From Metellina segmentata (Eukaryota > Arthropoda > Arachnida > Araneae > Tetragnathidae), in contig OX375880.1 of assembly GCA_947359465.1 (NCBI GenBank), positions 24,938,714 to 25,002,713 of the forward strand: DNA of 64,000 bases, in the 5' to 3' direction. A program made the position numbers and the translations under genes. Shown here in pieces: positions 12,431 to 25,100 of the stretch. The notes below the pieces were generated by a model, which saw nothing but the letters and a program-made list of their open reading frames with translations, did no database searches and was not told the origin of the DNA. Every line of letters begins with the position of its first letter. Positions within the stretch are counted from its first letter, which is position 1.

Positions 12431-15400
12431 AATGTATTTGACTGAGATGTGGGGAGTGTGTTTTGTGTGAAGTATTCCCATAGAAATTAACGTGCTGCCG
12501 AGCGAGGTGGGTTTGACGTAGTAATTTCAAAGCTCCCAATCCATGTTCTCAGGCGATGTAATTTCTAAGGGAATGAAAATGTATTTGACTGAGATGTGGG
12601 GAGAGTGTTTTGTGTGAAGTATTCCCATAGAAATTAACGTGCTTCCGAGCGAGGTGGGAGGGACCGTTGTAATTTCAAAGCTCCCAATCCAAGTTCTCAG
12701 GAGATGTAATTTCTAAGGGAATGAAAATGTATTTGACTGAGATGTGGGGAGAGTGTTTTGTGTGAAGTATTCCCATAGAAATTAACGTGCTGTCGAGCGA
12801 GGTGGGAGAGACCGTTGTAATTTCAAAGCTCCCAATCCAAGTCTCATGCGATGTAATTTCTAAGGGAATGAAAATGTATTTGACTGAGATGTGGAGAGAG
12901 TGTTTTGTGTGAAGTATTCCCATAGAAATTAACGTGCTGCCGAGCGAGGTGGGAGGGAGCGTTGTAATTTCAAAGCTCCCTATCCAAGTTCTCAGGCGAT
13001 GTAATTTCTAAGGGAATGAAAATGTATTTCACTGAGATGTGGGGAGAGTGTTTTGTGTGAAGTATTCCCATAGAAATTAACGTGCTGCCGAGCGAGGTGG
13101 GAGGGACCGTTGTAATTTCAAAGCTCCCAATCCAAGTTCTCAGGCGATGTAATATCTAAGGGAATGAAAAGGTATTTGACTGAGATGTGGGGAGAGTGTT
13201 TTGTGTGAAGTATTCCCATAGAAATTAACGTGCTGCCGAGCGAGATGGGAGGGACCGTTGTTATTTTAAAGCTCCCAATCCAAGTTCTCAGGCGATGTAA
13301 TTTCTAAGGGAATGAAAATGTATTTGACTGAGATGTGGGGAGAGCTTTTTGTGTGAAGTATTCCCATAGAAATTAACGTGCTGCCGAGCGAGGTGGGAGG
13401 GACCGTTGTAATTTTAAAGATCCCAATCCAAGTTCTCAGGCGATGTAATTTCTAAGGGAATGCAAAGGTATTTGACTGAGATGTGGGGAGAGTGTTTTGT
13501 GTGAAGTATTTCCATAGAAATTAACGTGCTGCCGAGCGAGGTGGGTTTGACGTAGTAATTTCAAAGCTCCCAATCCAAGTTCTCAGGCGATGTAATTTCT
13601 AAGGGAATGAAAATGTATTTGACTGAGATGTGGGGAGAGTGTTTTGTGTGAAGTATTCCCATAGAAATTAACGTGCTGCCGAGCGAGGTGGGAGGGACCG
13701 TTGTAATTTCAAAGCTTCCAATCCAAGTTCTCAGGAGATGTAATTTCTAAGGGAATGAAAATGTATTTGACTGAGATGTGGGGAGAGTGTTTTGTGTGAA
13801 GTATTCCCATAGAAATTAACGTGCTGTCGAGCGAGGTGGGAGAGACCGTTGTAATTTCAAAGCTCCCAATCCAAGTCTCATGCGATGTAATTTCTAAGGG
13901 AATGAAAATGTATTTGACTGAGATGTGGGGAGAGTGTTTTGTGTGAAGTATTCCCATAGAAATTAACGTGCTGCCGAGCGAGGTGGGAGGGAGCGTTGTA
14001 ATTTCAAAGCTCCCTATCCAAGTTCTCAGGCGATGTAATTTCTAAGGGAAAGAAAATGTATTTGACTGAGATGTGGGGAGTGTGTTTTGTGTGAAGTATT
14101 CCCATAGAAATTAACGTGCTGCCGAGCGAGGTGGGTTTGACGTAGTAATTTCAAAGCTCCCAATCCATGTTCTCAGGCGATGTAATTTCTAAGGGAATGA
14201 AAATGTATTTGACTGAGATGTGGGGAGAGTGTTTTGTGTGAAGTATTCCCATAGAAATTAACGTGCTTCCGAGCGAGGTGGGAGGGACCGTTGTAATTTC
14301 AAAGCTCCCAATCCAAGTTCTCAGGAGATGTAATTTCTAAGGGAATGAAAATGTATTTGACTGAGATGTGGGGAGAGTGTTTTGTGTGAAGTATTCCCAT
14401 AGAAATTAACGTGCTGTCGAGCGAGGTGGGAGAGACCGTTGTAATTTCAAAGCTCCCAATCCAAGTCTCATGCGATGTAATTTCTAAGGGAATGAAAATG
14501 TATTTGACTGAGATGTGGAGAGAGTGTTTTGTGTGAAGTATTCCCATAGAAATTAACGTGCTGCCGAGCGAGGTGGGAGGGAGCGTTGTAATTTCAAAGC
14601 TCCCTATCCAAGTTCTCAGGCGATGTAATTTCTAAGGGAATGAAAATGTATTTCACTGAGATGTGGGGAGAGTGTTTTGTGTGAAGTATTCCCATAGAAA
14701 TTAACGTGCTGCCGAGCGAGGTGGGAGGGACCGTTGTAATTTCAAAGCTCCCAATCCAAGTTCTCAGGCGATGTAATATCTAAGGGAATGAAAAGGTATT
14801 TGACTGAGATGTGGGGAGAGTGTTTTGTGTGAAGTATTCCCATAGAAATTAACGTGCTGCCGAGCGAGATGGGAGGGACCGTTGTAATTTTAAAGCTCCC
14901 AATCCAAGTTCTCAGGCGATGTAATTTCTAAGGGAATGAAAATGTATTTGACTGAGATGTGGGGAGAGCTTTTTGTGTGAAGTATTCCCATAGAAATTAA
15001 CGTGCTGCCGAGCGAGGTGGGAGGGACCGTTGTAATTTCAAAGATCCCAATCCAAGTTCTCAGGCGATGTAATTTCTAAGGGAATGCAAAGGTATTTGAC
15101 GGAGATGTGGGGAGAGTGTTTTGTGTGAAGTATTCCCATAGAAATTAACGTGCTGCCGAGCGAGGTGGGTTTGACGTAGTAATTTCAAAGCTCCCAATCC
15201 AAGTTCTCAGGCGATGTAATTTCTAAGGGAATGAAAATGTATTTGACTGAGATGTGGGGAGAGTGTTTTGTGTTAAGTATTCCCATAGAAATTAACGTGC
15301 TGCCGAGCGAGGTGGGAGGGACCGTTGTAATTTCAAAGCTCCCAATCCAAGTTCTCAGGAGATGTAATTTCTAAGGGAATGAAAATGTATTTGACTGAGA

Positions 15401-16300
15401 TGTGGGGAGAGTGTTTTGTGTGAAGTATTCCCATAGAAATTAACGTGCTGTCGAGCGAGGTGGGAGAGACCGTTGTAATTTCAAAGCTCCCAATCCAAGT
15501 CTCATGCGATGTAATTTCTAAGGGAATGAAAATGTATTTGACTGAGATGTGGGGAGAGTGTTTTGTGTGAAGTATTCCCATAGAAATTAACGTGCTGCCG
15601 AGCGAGGTGGGAGGGAGCGTTGTAATTTCAAAGCTCCCTATCCAAGTTCTCAGGCGATGTAATTTCTAAGGGAATGAAAATGTATTTCACTGAGATGTGG
15701 GGAGAGTGTTTTGTGTGAAGTATTCCCATAGAAATTAACGTGCTGCCGAGCGAGGTGGGAGGGACCGTTGTAATTTCAAAGCTCCCAATCCAAGTTCTCA
15801 GGCGATGTAATATCTAAGGGAATGAAAAGGTATTTGACTGAGATGTGGGGAGAGTGTTTTGTGTGAAGTATTCCCATAGAAATTAACGTGCTGCCGAGCG
15901 AGATGGGAGGGACCGTTGTTATTTTAAAGCTCCCAATCCAAGTTCTCAGGCGATGTAATTTCTAAGGGAATGAAAATGTATTTGACTGAGATGTGGGGAG
16001 AGCTTTTTGTGTGAAGTATTCCCATAGAAATTAACGTGCTGCCGAGCGAGGTGGGAGGGACCGTTGTAATTTCAAAGATCCCAATCCAAGTTCTCAGGCG
16101 ATGTAATTTCTAAGGGAATGCAAAGGTATTTGACTGAGATGTGGGGAGAGTGTTTTGTGTGAAGTATTTCCATAGAAATTAACGTGCTGCCGAGCGAGGT
16201 GGGTTTGACGTAGTAATTTCAAAGCTCCCAATCCAAGTTCTCAGGCGATGTAATTTCTAAGGGAATGAAAATGTATTTGACTGAGATGTGGGGAGAGTGT
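9400..16300 (+). repeat. Eleven-monomer HOR array (1624 bp), left
   Basis: Three consecutive units can be laid end to end at 10461-12084, 12085-13708 and 13709-15332, and a fourth from 15333 is cut short after seven monomers (1034 bp) by loss of a four-monomer block (590 bp). A unit before 10461, starting near 9400, lacks one monomer. Each unit contains in order GTTTGACGTAG, a GTGTTAAG or GTGTGAAG unit, CAGGAGA, CATGCGA (147 bp), CTATCC, GGGAAAGAAAATG with GGGAGTGTG, GTTTGACGTAG with CCATGTTCTC, and GCTTCCGAG. Eleven units of 148 bp would be 1628; the four lost bases sit in the GTTTGACG and CAAGTCTCAT monomers. Copies differ at few bases, so homogenisation is recent. Confidence 0.9.
12430..16275 (+). 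repeat. Interval between the two large duplicated blocks
   Basis: This is the inner part of the 1624-bp HOR array. The units near 13259-13720 and 15917-16375 share TTGTTATTTTAAAG, GTATTTCCATAG and AAAGCTTCC about 2660 bp apart. The last marker also occurs near 7064, so this stretch carries the junction where the left edge of copy B was joined. No gene or unique sequence is present. Confidence 0.75.
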
Positions 16301-19300
16301 TTTGTGTGAAGTATTCCCATAGAAATTAACGTGCTGCCGAGCGAGGTGGGAGGGACCGTTGTAATTTCAAAGCTTCCAATCCAAGTTCTCAGGAGATGTA
16401 ATTTCTAAGGGAATGAAAATGTATTTGACTGAGATGTGGGGAGAGTGTTTTGTGTGAAGTATTCCCATAGAAATTAACGTGCTGTCGAGCGAGGTGGGAG
16501 AGACCGTTTTAATTTCAAAGCTCCCAATCCAAGTCTCATGCGATGTAATTTCTAAGGGAATGAAAATGTATTTGACTGAGATGTGGGGAGAGTGTTTTGT
16601 GTAAAGTATTCCCATAGAAATTAACGTGCTGCCGAGCGAGGTGGGAGGGAGCGTTGTAATTTCAAAGCTCCCTATCCAAGTTCTCAGGCGATGTAATTTC
16701 TAAGGGAATGAAAATGTATTTGACTGAGATGTGGGGAGAGTGTTTTGTGTGAAGTATTCCCATAGAAATTAACGTGCTGCCGAGCGAGGTGGGAGGGACC
16801 GTTGTAATTTCAAAGCTACCAATCCAAGTTCTCAGGCGATGTAATATCTAAGGGAATGAAAAGGTATTTGACTGAGATGTGGGGAGAGTGTTTTGTGTGA
16901 AGTATTCCCATAGAAATTAACGTGCTGCCGAGCGAGATGGGAGGGACCGTTGTAATTTCAAAGCTCCCAATCCAAGTTCTCAGGCGATGTAATTTCTAAG
17001 GGAATGAAAATGTATTTGACTGAGATGTGGGGAGAGCTTTTTGTGTGAAGTATTCCCATAGAAATTAACGTGCTGCCGAACGAGGTGGGAGGGACCGCTA
17101 TAATTTCAAAGCTCCCAATCCAAGTTCTCAGGCGATGTAATTTCTAAGTGAATGCAAAAGGTATTTGACTGAGATGTGGGGAGAGTGTTTTGTGTGAAGT
17201 ATTCCCATAGAAATTAACGTGCTGCCGAGCGAGGTGGGAGGGACCGTTGTTATTTCAAAGCTCCCAATCCAAGTTCTCAGGCGATGTAATTTCTAAGGTA
17301 ATGAAAATGTATTTGACTGAGATGTGGGGAGAGTGTTTTGTGTGAAGTATTCCCATAGAAATTAACGTGCTGCCGAGCGACTTGGGAGGGAGCGTTGTAA
17401 TTTCAAAGATCCCAATCCAAGTTCTCAGGCGATGTAATTTCTAAGGGAATGCAAAGGTATTTGACTGAGATGTGGGGAGAGTGTTTTGTGTGAAGTATTC
17501 CCATAGAAATTAACGTGCTGCCGAGCGAGGTGGGTTTGACGTAGTAATTTCAAAGCTCCCAATCCAAGTTCTCAGGCGATGTAATTTCTAAGGGAATGAA
17601 AATGTATTTGACTGAGATGTGGGGAGAGTGTTTTGTGTTAAGTATTCCCATAGAAATTAACGTGCTGCCGAGCGAGGTGGGAGGGACCGTTGTAATTTCA
17701 AAGCTCCCAATCCAAGTTCTCAGGAGATGTAATTTCTAAGGGAATGAAAATGTATTTGACTGAGATGTGGGGAGAGTGTTTTGTGTGAAGTATTCCCATA
17801 GAAATTAACGTGCTGTCGAGCGAGGTGGGAGAGACCGTTGTAATTTCAAAGCTCCCAATCCAAGTCTCATGCGATGTAATTTCTAAGGGAATGAAAATGT
17901 ATTTGACTGAGATGTGGGGAAAGTGTTTTGTGTGAAGTATTCCCATAGAAATTAACGTGCTGCCGAGCGAGGTGGGAGGGAGCGTTGTAATTTCAAAGCT
18001 CCCTATCCAAGTTCTCAGGCGATGTAATTTCTAGGGGAAAGAAAATGTATTTGACTGAGATGTGGGGAGAGTGTTTTGTGTGAAGTATTCCCATAGAAAT
18101 TAACGTGCTGCCGAGCGAGGTGGGAGGGACCGTTGTAATTTCAAAGCTCCCAATCCAAGTTCTCAGGCGATGTAATATCTAAGGGAATGAAAAGGTATTT
18201 GACTGAGATGTGGAGAGAGTATTTTGTGTGAAGTATTCCCATAGAAATTAACGTGCTGCCGAACGAGGTGGGAGGGACCGCTATAATTTCAAAGCTCCCA
18301 ATCCAAGTTCTCAGGCGATGTAATTTCTAAGTGAATGCAAAAGGTATTTGACTGAGATGTGGGGAGAGTGTTTTGTGTGAAGTATTCCCATAGAAATTAA
18401 CGTGCTGCCGAGCGAGGTGGGAGGGACCGTTGTAATTTCAAAGCTCCCAATCCAAGTTCTCAGGCGATGTAATTTCTAAGGGAATGAAAATGTATTTGAC
18501 TGAGATGTGGGGAGAGCTTTTTGTGTGAAGTATTCCCATAGAAATTAACGTGCTGCCGAACGAGGTGGGAGGGACCGCTATAATTTCAAAGCTCCCAATC
18601 CAAGTTCTCAGGCGATGTAATTTCTAAGTGAATGCAAAAGGTATTTGACTGAGATGTGGGGAGAGTGTTTTGTGTGAAGTATTCCCATAGAAATTAACGT
18701 GCTGCCGAGCGAGGTGGGAGGGACCGTTGTAATTTCAAAGCTCCCAATCCAAGTTCTCAGGCGATGTAATTTCTAAGGTAATGAAAATGTATTTGACTGA
18801 GATGTGGAGAGAGTGTTTTGTGTGAAGTATTCCCATAGAAATTAACGTGCTGCCGAGCGAGGTGGGAGGGACCGTTGTAATTTCAAAGCTCCCAATCCAA
18901 GTTCTCAGGCGATGTAATTTCTAAGGGAATGCAAAGGTATTTGACTGAGATGTGGGGAGAGTGTTTTGTGTGAAGTATTCCCATAGAAATTAACGTGCTG
19001 CCGAGCGAGGTGGGTTTGACGTAGTAATTTCAAAGCTCCCAATCCATGTTCTCAGGCGATGTAATTTCTAACGGAATGAAAATGTATTTGACTGAGATGT
19101 GGGGAGAGTGTTTTGTGTGAAGTATTCCCATAGAAATTAACGTGCTTCCGAGCGAGGTGGGAGGGACCGTTGTAATTTCAAAGCTCCCAATCCAAGTTCT
19201 CAGGAGATGTAATTTCTAAGGGAATGAAAATGTATTTGACTGAGATGTGGGGAGAGTGTTTTGTGTGAAGTATTCCCATAGAAATTAACGTGCTGTCGAG

Positions 19301-22195
19301 CGAGGTGGGAGAGACCGTTGTAATTTCAAAGCTCCCAATCCAAGTCTCATGCGATGTAATTTCTAAGGGAATGAAAATGTATTTGACTGAGATGTGGAGA
19401 GAGTGTTTTGTGTGAAGTATTCCCATAGAAATTAACGTGCTGCCGAGCGAGGTGGGAGGGAGCGTTGTAATTTCAAAGCTCCCTATCCAAGTTCTCAGGC
19501 GATGTAATTTCTAAGGGAATGAAAATGTATTTCACTGAGATGTGGGGAGAGTGTTTTGTGTGAAGTATTCCCATAGAAATTAACGTGCTGCCGAGCGAGG
19601 TGGGAGGGACCGTTGTAATTTCAAAGCTCCCAATCCAAGTTCTCAGGCGATGTAATATCTAAGGGAATGAAAAGGTATTTGACTGAGATGTGGGGAGAGT
19701 GTTTTGTGTGAAGTATTCCCATAGAAATTAACGTGCTGCCGAGCGAGATGGGAGGGACCGTTGTAATTTTAAAGCTCCCAATCCAAGTTCTCAGGCGATG
19801 TAATTTCTAAGGGAATGAAAATGTATTTGACTGAGATGTGGGGAGAGCTTTTTGTGTGAAGTATTCCCATAGAAATTAACGTGCTGCCGAGCGAGGTGGG
19901 AGGGACCGTTGTAATTTCAAAGATCCCAATCCAAGTTCTCAGGCGATGTAATTTCTAAGGGAATGCAAAGGTATTTGACGGAGATGTGGGGAGAGTGTTT
20001 TGTGTGAAGTATTCCCATAGAAATTAACGTGCTGCCGAGCGAGGTGGGTTTGACGTAGTAATTTCAAAGCTCCCAATCCAAGTTCTCAGGCGATGTAATT
20101 TCTAAGGGAATGAAAATGTATTTGACTGAGATGTGGGGAGAGTGTTTTGTGTTAAGTATTCCCATAGAAATTAACGTGCTGCCGAGCGAGGTGGGAGGGA
20201 CCGTTGTAATTTCAAAGCTCCCAATCCAAGTTCTCAGGAGATGTAATTTCTAAGGGAATGAAAATGTATTTGACTGAGATGTGGGGAGAGTGTTTTGTGT
20301 GAAGTATTCCCATAGAAATTAACGTGCTGTCGAGCGAGGTGGGAGAGACCGTTGTAATTTCAAAGCTCCCAATCCAAGTCTCATGCGATGTAATTTCTAA
20401 GGGAATGAAAATGTATTTGACTGAGATGTGGGGAGAGTGTTTTGTGTGAAGTATTCCCATAGAAATTAACGTGCTGCCGAGCGAGGTGGGAGGGAGCGTT
20501 GTAATTTCAAAGCTCCCTATCCAAGTTCTCAGGCGATGTAATTTCTAAGGGAAAGAAAATGTATTTGACTGAGATGTGGGGAGTGTGTTTTGTGTGAAGT
20601 ATTCCCATAGAAATTAACGTGCTGCCGAGCGAGGTGGGTTTGACGTAGTAATTTCAAAGCTCCCAATCCATGTTCTCAGGCGATGTAATTTCTAAGGGAA
20701 TGAAAATGTATTTGACTGAGATGTGGGGAGAGTGTTTTGTGTGAAGTATTCCCATAGAAATTAACGTGCTTCCGAGCGAGGTGGGAGGGACCGTTGTAAT
20801 TTCAAAGCTCCCAATCCAAGTTCTCAGGAGATGTAATTTCTAAGGGAATGAAAATGTATTTGACTGAGATGTGGGGAGAGTGTTTTGTGTGAAGTATTCC
20901 CATAGAAATTAACGTGCTGTCGAGCGAGGTGGGAGAGACCGTTGTAATTTCAAAGCTCCCAATCCAAGTCTCATGCGATGTAATTTCTAAGGGAATGAAA
21001 ATGTATTTGACTGAGATGTGGAGAGAGTGTTTTGTGTGAAGTATTCCCATAGAAATTAACGTGCTGCCGAGCGAGGTGGGAGGGAGCGTTGTAATTTCAA
21101 AGCTCCCTATCCAAGTTCTCAGGCGATGTAATTTCTAAGGGAATGAAAATGTATTTCACTGAGATGTGGGGAGAGTGTTTTGTGTGAAGTATTCCCATAG
21201 AAATTAACGTGCTGCCGAGCGAGGTGGGAGGGACCGTTGTAATTTCAAAGCTCCCAATCCAAGTTCTCAGGCGATGTAATATCTAAGGGAATGAAAAGGT
21301 ATTTGACTGAGATGTGGGGAGAGTGTTTTGTGTGAAGTATTCCCATAGAAATTAACGTGCTGCCGAGCGAGATGGGAGGGACCGTTGTTATTTTAAAGCT
21401 CCCAATCCAAGTTCTCAGGCGATGTAATTTCTAAGGGAATGAAAATGTATTTGACTGAGATGTGGGGAGAGCTTTTTGTGTGAAGTATTCCCATAGAAAT
21501 TAACGTGCTGCCGAGCGAGGTGGGAGGGACCGTTGTAATTTCAAAGATCCCAATCCAAGTTCTCAGGCGATGTAATTTCTAAGGGAATGCAAAGGTATTT
21601 GACGGAGATGTGGGGAGAGTGTTTTGTGTGAAGTATTCCCATAGAAATTAACGTGCTGCCGAGCGAGGTGGGTTTGACGTAGTAATTTCAAAGCTCCCAA
21701 TCCAAGTTCTCAGGCGATGTAATTTCTAAGGGAATGAAAATGTATTTGACTGAGATGTGGGGAGAGTGTTTTGTGTTAAGTATTTTCATAGAAATTAACG
21801 TGCTGCCGAGCGAGGTGGGAGGGACCGTTGTAATTTCAAAGCTCCCAATCCAAGTTCTCAGGAGATGTAATTTCTAAGGGAATGAAAATGTATTTGACTG
21901 AGATGTGGGGAGAGTGTTTTGTGTGAAGTATTCCCATAGAAATTAACGTGCTGTCGAGCGAGGTGGGAGACACCGTTGTAATTTCAAAGCTCCCAATCCA
22001 AGTCTCATGCGATGTAATTTCTAAGGGAATGAAAATGTATTTGACTGAGATGTGGGGAGAGTGTTTTGTGTGAAGTATTCCCATAGAAATTAACGTGCTG
22101 CCGAGCGAGGTGGGAGGGAGCGTTGTAATTTCAAAGCTCCCTATCCAAGTTCTCAGGCGATGTAATTTCTAAGGGAAAGAAAATGTATTTGACTG
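16275..22195 (+). repeat. Large duplicated block, copy B
   Basis: This is the longer counterpart of 6968-12430. It retains the two-monomer segment (about 17555-17850) and one monomer (about 19805-19955) that are missing in copy A. Differences between the copies are otherwise sparse: for example TTTTATGTGAAG near 8180 against TTTTGTGTGAAG here, and TATTTTCATAG near 21781 found only here. Because the missing pieces are whole monomers, the length differences fit in-register unequal exchange after the large duplication. Confidence 0.88.
19010..22195 (+). repeat. Eleven-monomer HOR array (1624 bp), right
   Basis: Just under two copies of the same 11-mer found at 9400-16300. The HOR phase points are at 19178 and 20802 and at 20212 and 21836, each pair exactly 1624 bp apart. 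The second copy carries TTGTTATTTTAAAG near 21387, a variant also found at 13259 and 15917, so it is more closely related to those units than to its neighbour. Confidence 0.85.
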
Positions 22196-25100
22196 AGATG
22201 TGGAGAGAGTGTTTTGTGTGAAGTATTCCCATAGAAATTAACGTGCTGCCGAACGAGGTGGGAGGGACCGCTATAATTTCAAAGCTCCCAATCCAAGTTC
22301 TCAGGCGATGTAATTTCTAAGTGAATGCAAAAGGTATTTGACTGAGATGTGGGGAGAGTGTTTTGTGTGAAGTATTCCCATAGAAATTAACGTGCTGCCG
22401 AGCGAGGTGGGAGGGACCGTTGTAATTTCAAAGCTCCCAATCCAAGTTCTTAGGCGATGTAATTTCTAAGGGAATGGAAATGTATTTGACTGAGATGTGG
22501 GGAGAGCTTTTTGTGTGAAGTATTCCCATAGAAATTAACGTGCTGCCGAACGAGGTGGGAGGGACCGCTATAATTTCAAAGCTCCCAATCCAAGTTCTCA
22601 GGCGATGTAATTTCTAAGGGAATGAAAATGTATTTGACTGAGATGTGGGGAGAGTGTTTTGTGTGAAGTATTCCCATTGAAATTAACGTGCTTCCGAGCG
22701 AGGTGGGAGGGACCGTTGTAATTTCAAAGCTCCCAATCCAAGTTCTGAGGAGATGTAATTTCTAAGGGAATGAAAATGTATTTGACTGAGATGTGGGGAG
22801 AGTGTTTTGTGTGAAGTATTCCCATAGAAATTAACGTGCTGTCGAGCGAGGTGGGAGAGACCGTTGTAATTTCAAAGCTCCCAATCCAAGTCTCATGCGA
22901 TGTAATTTCTAAGGGAATGAAAATGTATTTGACTGAGATGTGGGGAGAGTGTTTTGTGTGAAGTATTCCCATAGAAATTAACGTGCTGCCGAGCGAGGTG
23001 GGAGGGAGCGTTGTAATTTCAAAGCTCCCTATCCAAGTTCTCAGGCGATGTAATTTCTAAGGGAATGAAAATGTATTTCACTGAGATGTGGGGAGAGTGT
23101 TTTATGTGAAGTATTCCCATAGAAATTAACGTGCTGCCGAGCGAGATGGGAGGGACCGTTGTAATTTTAAAGCTCCCAATCCAAGTTCTCAGGCGATGTA
23201 ATTTCTAAGGGAATGAAAATGTATTTGACTGAGATGTGGGGAGAGCTTTTTGTGTGAAGTATTCCCATAGAAATTAACGTGCTGCCGAGCTAGGTGGGAG
23301 GGACCGTTGTAATTTCAAAGCTCCCAATCCAAGTTCTCAGGCGATGTAATTTCTAAGGGAATGCAAAGGTATTTGACTGAGATGTGGGTAGAGTGTTTTG
23401 TGTGAAGTATTCCCATAGAAATTAACGTGCTGCCGAGCGAGGTGGGTTTGACGTAGTAATTTCAAAGCTCCCAATCCAAGTTCTCAGGCGATGTAATTTC
23501 TAAGGGAATGAAAATGTATTTGACTGAGATGTGGGGAGAGTGTTTTGTGTGAAGTATTCCCATAGAAATTAACGTGCTGCCGAGCGAGGTGGGAGGGACC
23601 GCTGTAATTTCAAAGCTCCCAATCCAAGTTCTCAGGCGATGTAATTTCTAAGGGAATGAAAAGGTATTTGACTGAGATGTGGGGAGAGTGTTTTGTGTGA
23701 AGTATTCCCATAGAAATTAACGTGCTGCCGAGCGAGGTGGGAGGGACGGTTGTAATTTCAAAGCTCCCAATCCAAGTTCTCAGGCGATGTAATTTCTAAG
23801 GGAATGAAAATGTATTTGACTGAGATGTGGGGAAAGTGTTTTGTGTGAAGTATTCCCATAGAAATTAACGTGCTGTCGAGCGAGGTGGGAGAGACCGTTG
23901 TAATTTCAAAGCTCCCAATCCAAGTCTCATGCGATGTAATTTCTAAGGGAATGAAAATGTATTTGACTGAGATGTGGGGAGAGTGTTTTGTGTGAAGTAT
24001 TCCCATAGAAATTAACGTGCTGCCGAGCGAGGTGGGAGGGAGCGTTGTAATTTCAAAGCTCCCTATCCAAGTTCTCAGGCGATGTTATTTCTAAGGGAAT
24101 GAAAATGTATTTCACTGAGATGTGGGGAGAGTGTTTTGTGTGAAGTATTCCCATAGAAATTAACGTGCTGCCGAGCGAGGTGGGAGGGACCGTTGTAATT
24201 TCAAAGCTCCCAATCCAAGTTCTCAGGCGATGTAATTTCTAAGGGAATGCAAAGGTATTTGACTGAGATGTGGGGAGAGTGTTTTGTGTGAAGTATTCCC
24301 ATAGAAATTAACGTGCTGCCGAGCGAGGTGGGTTTGACGTAGTAATTTCAAAGCTCCCAATCCAAGTTCTCAGGCGATGTAATTTCTAAGGGAATGAAAA
24401 TGTATTTGACTGAGATGTGGGGAGAGTGTTTTGTGTGAAGTATTCCCATAGAAATTAACGTGCTGCCGAGCGAGGTGGGAGGGACCGTTGTAATTTCAAA
24501 GCTCCCAATCCAAGTTCTCAGGAGATGTAATTTCTAAGGGAATGAAAATGTATTTGACTGAGATGTGGGGAGAGTGTTTTGTGTGAAGTATTCCCATAGA
24601 AATTAACGTGCTGTCGAGCGAGGTGGGAGAGACCGTTGTAATTTCAAAGCTCCCAATCCAAGTTCTCATGCGATGTAATTTCTAAGGGAATGAAAATGTA
24701 TTTGACTGAGATGTGGGGAGAGTGTTTTGTGTGAAGTATTCCCATAGAAATTAACGTGCTGCCGAGCGAGGTGGGAGGGAGCGTTGTAATTTCAAAGCTC
24801 CCTATCCAAGTTCTCAGGCGATGTAATTTCTAAGGGAATGAAAATGTATTTGACTGAGATGTGGGGAGAGTGTTTTGTGTGAAGTATTCCCATAGAAATT
24901 AACGTACTGCCGAGCGAGGTGGGAGGGACCGCTGTAATTTCAAAGCTCCCAATCCAAGTTCTCAGGCGATGTAATTTCTAAGGGAATGAAAAGGTATTTG
25001 ACTGAGATGTGGGGAGAGTGTTTTGTGTGAAGTATTCCCATAGAAATTAACGTGCTGCCGAGCGAGATGGGAGGGACCGTTGTAATTTCAAAGCTCCCAA
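22196..25100 (+). repeat. Satellite mosaic, no regular HOR
   Basis: Units of the left domain (CAGGAGA, CATGCGA, GTTTGACGTAG, CTTTTTGTG) occur in irregular order. Private changes include CAAGTTCTGAGGAG near 22741, CCGAGCTAGG near 23285 and GGGACGGTTG near 23745. The GTTTGACGTAG form is last seen at about 24330; to the right only the GTTTGACGTTG form occurs. Nothing but satellite is present. Confidence 0.75.

Noticed and set aside
6968..22195. The large duplications as pure assembly artefacts
   Set aside because: Copies carry their own private changes (for example TTTTATGTG near 8180, TATTTTCATAG near 21781) and differ by whole monomers, which fits real divergence. It cannot be fully excluded without reads.
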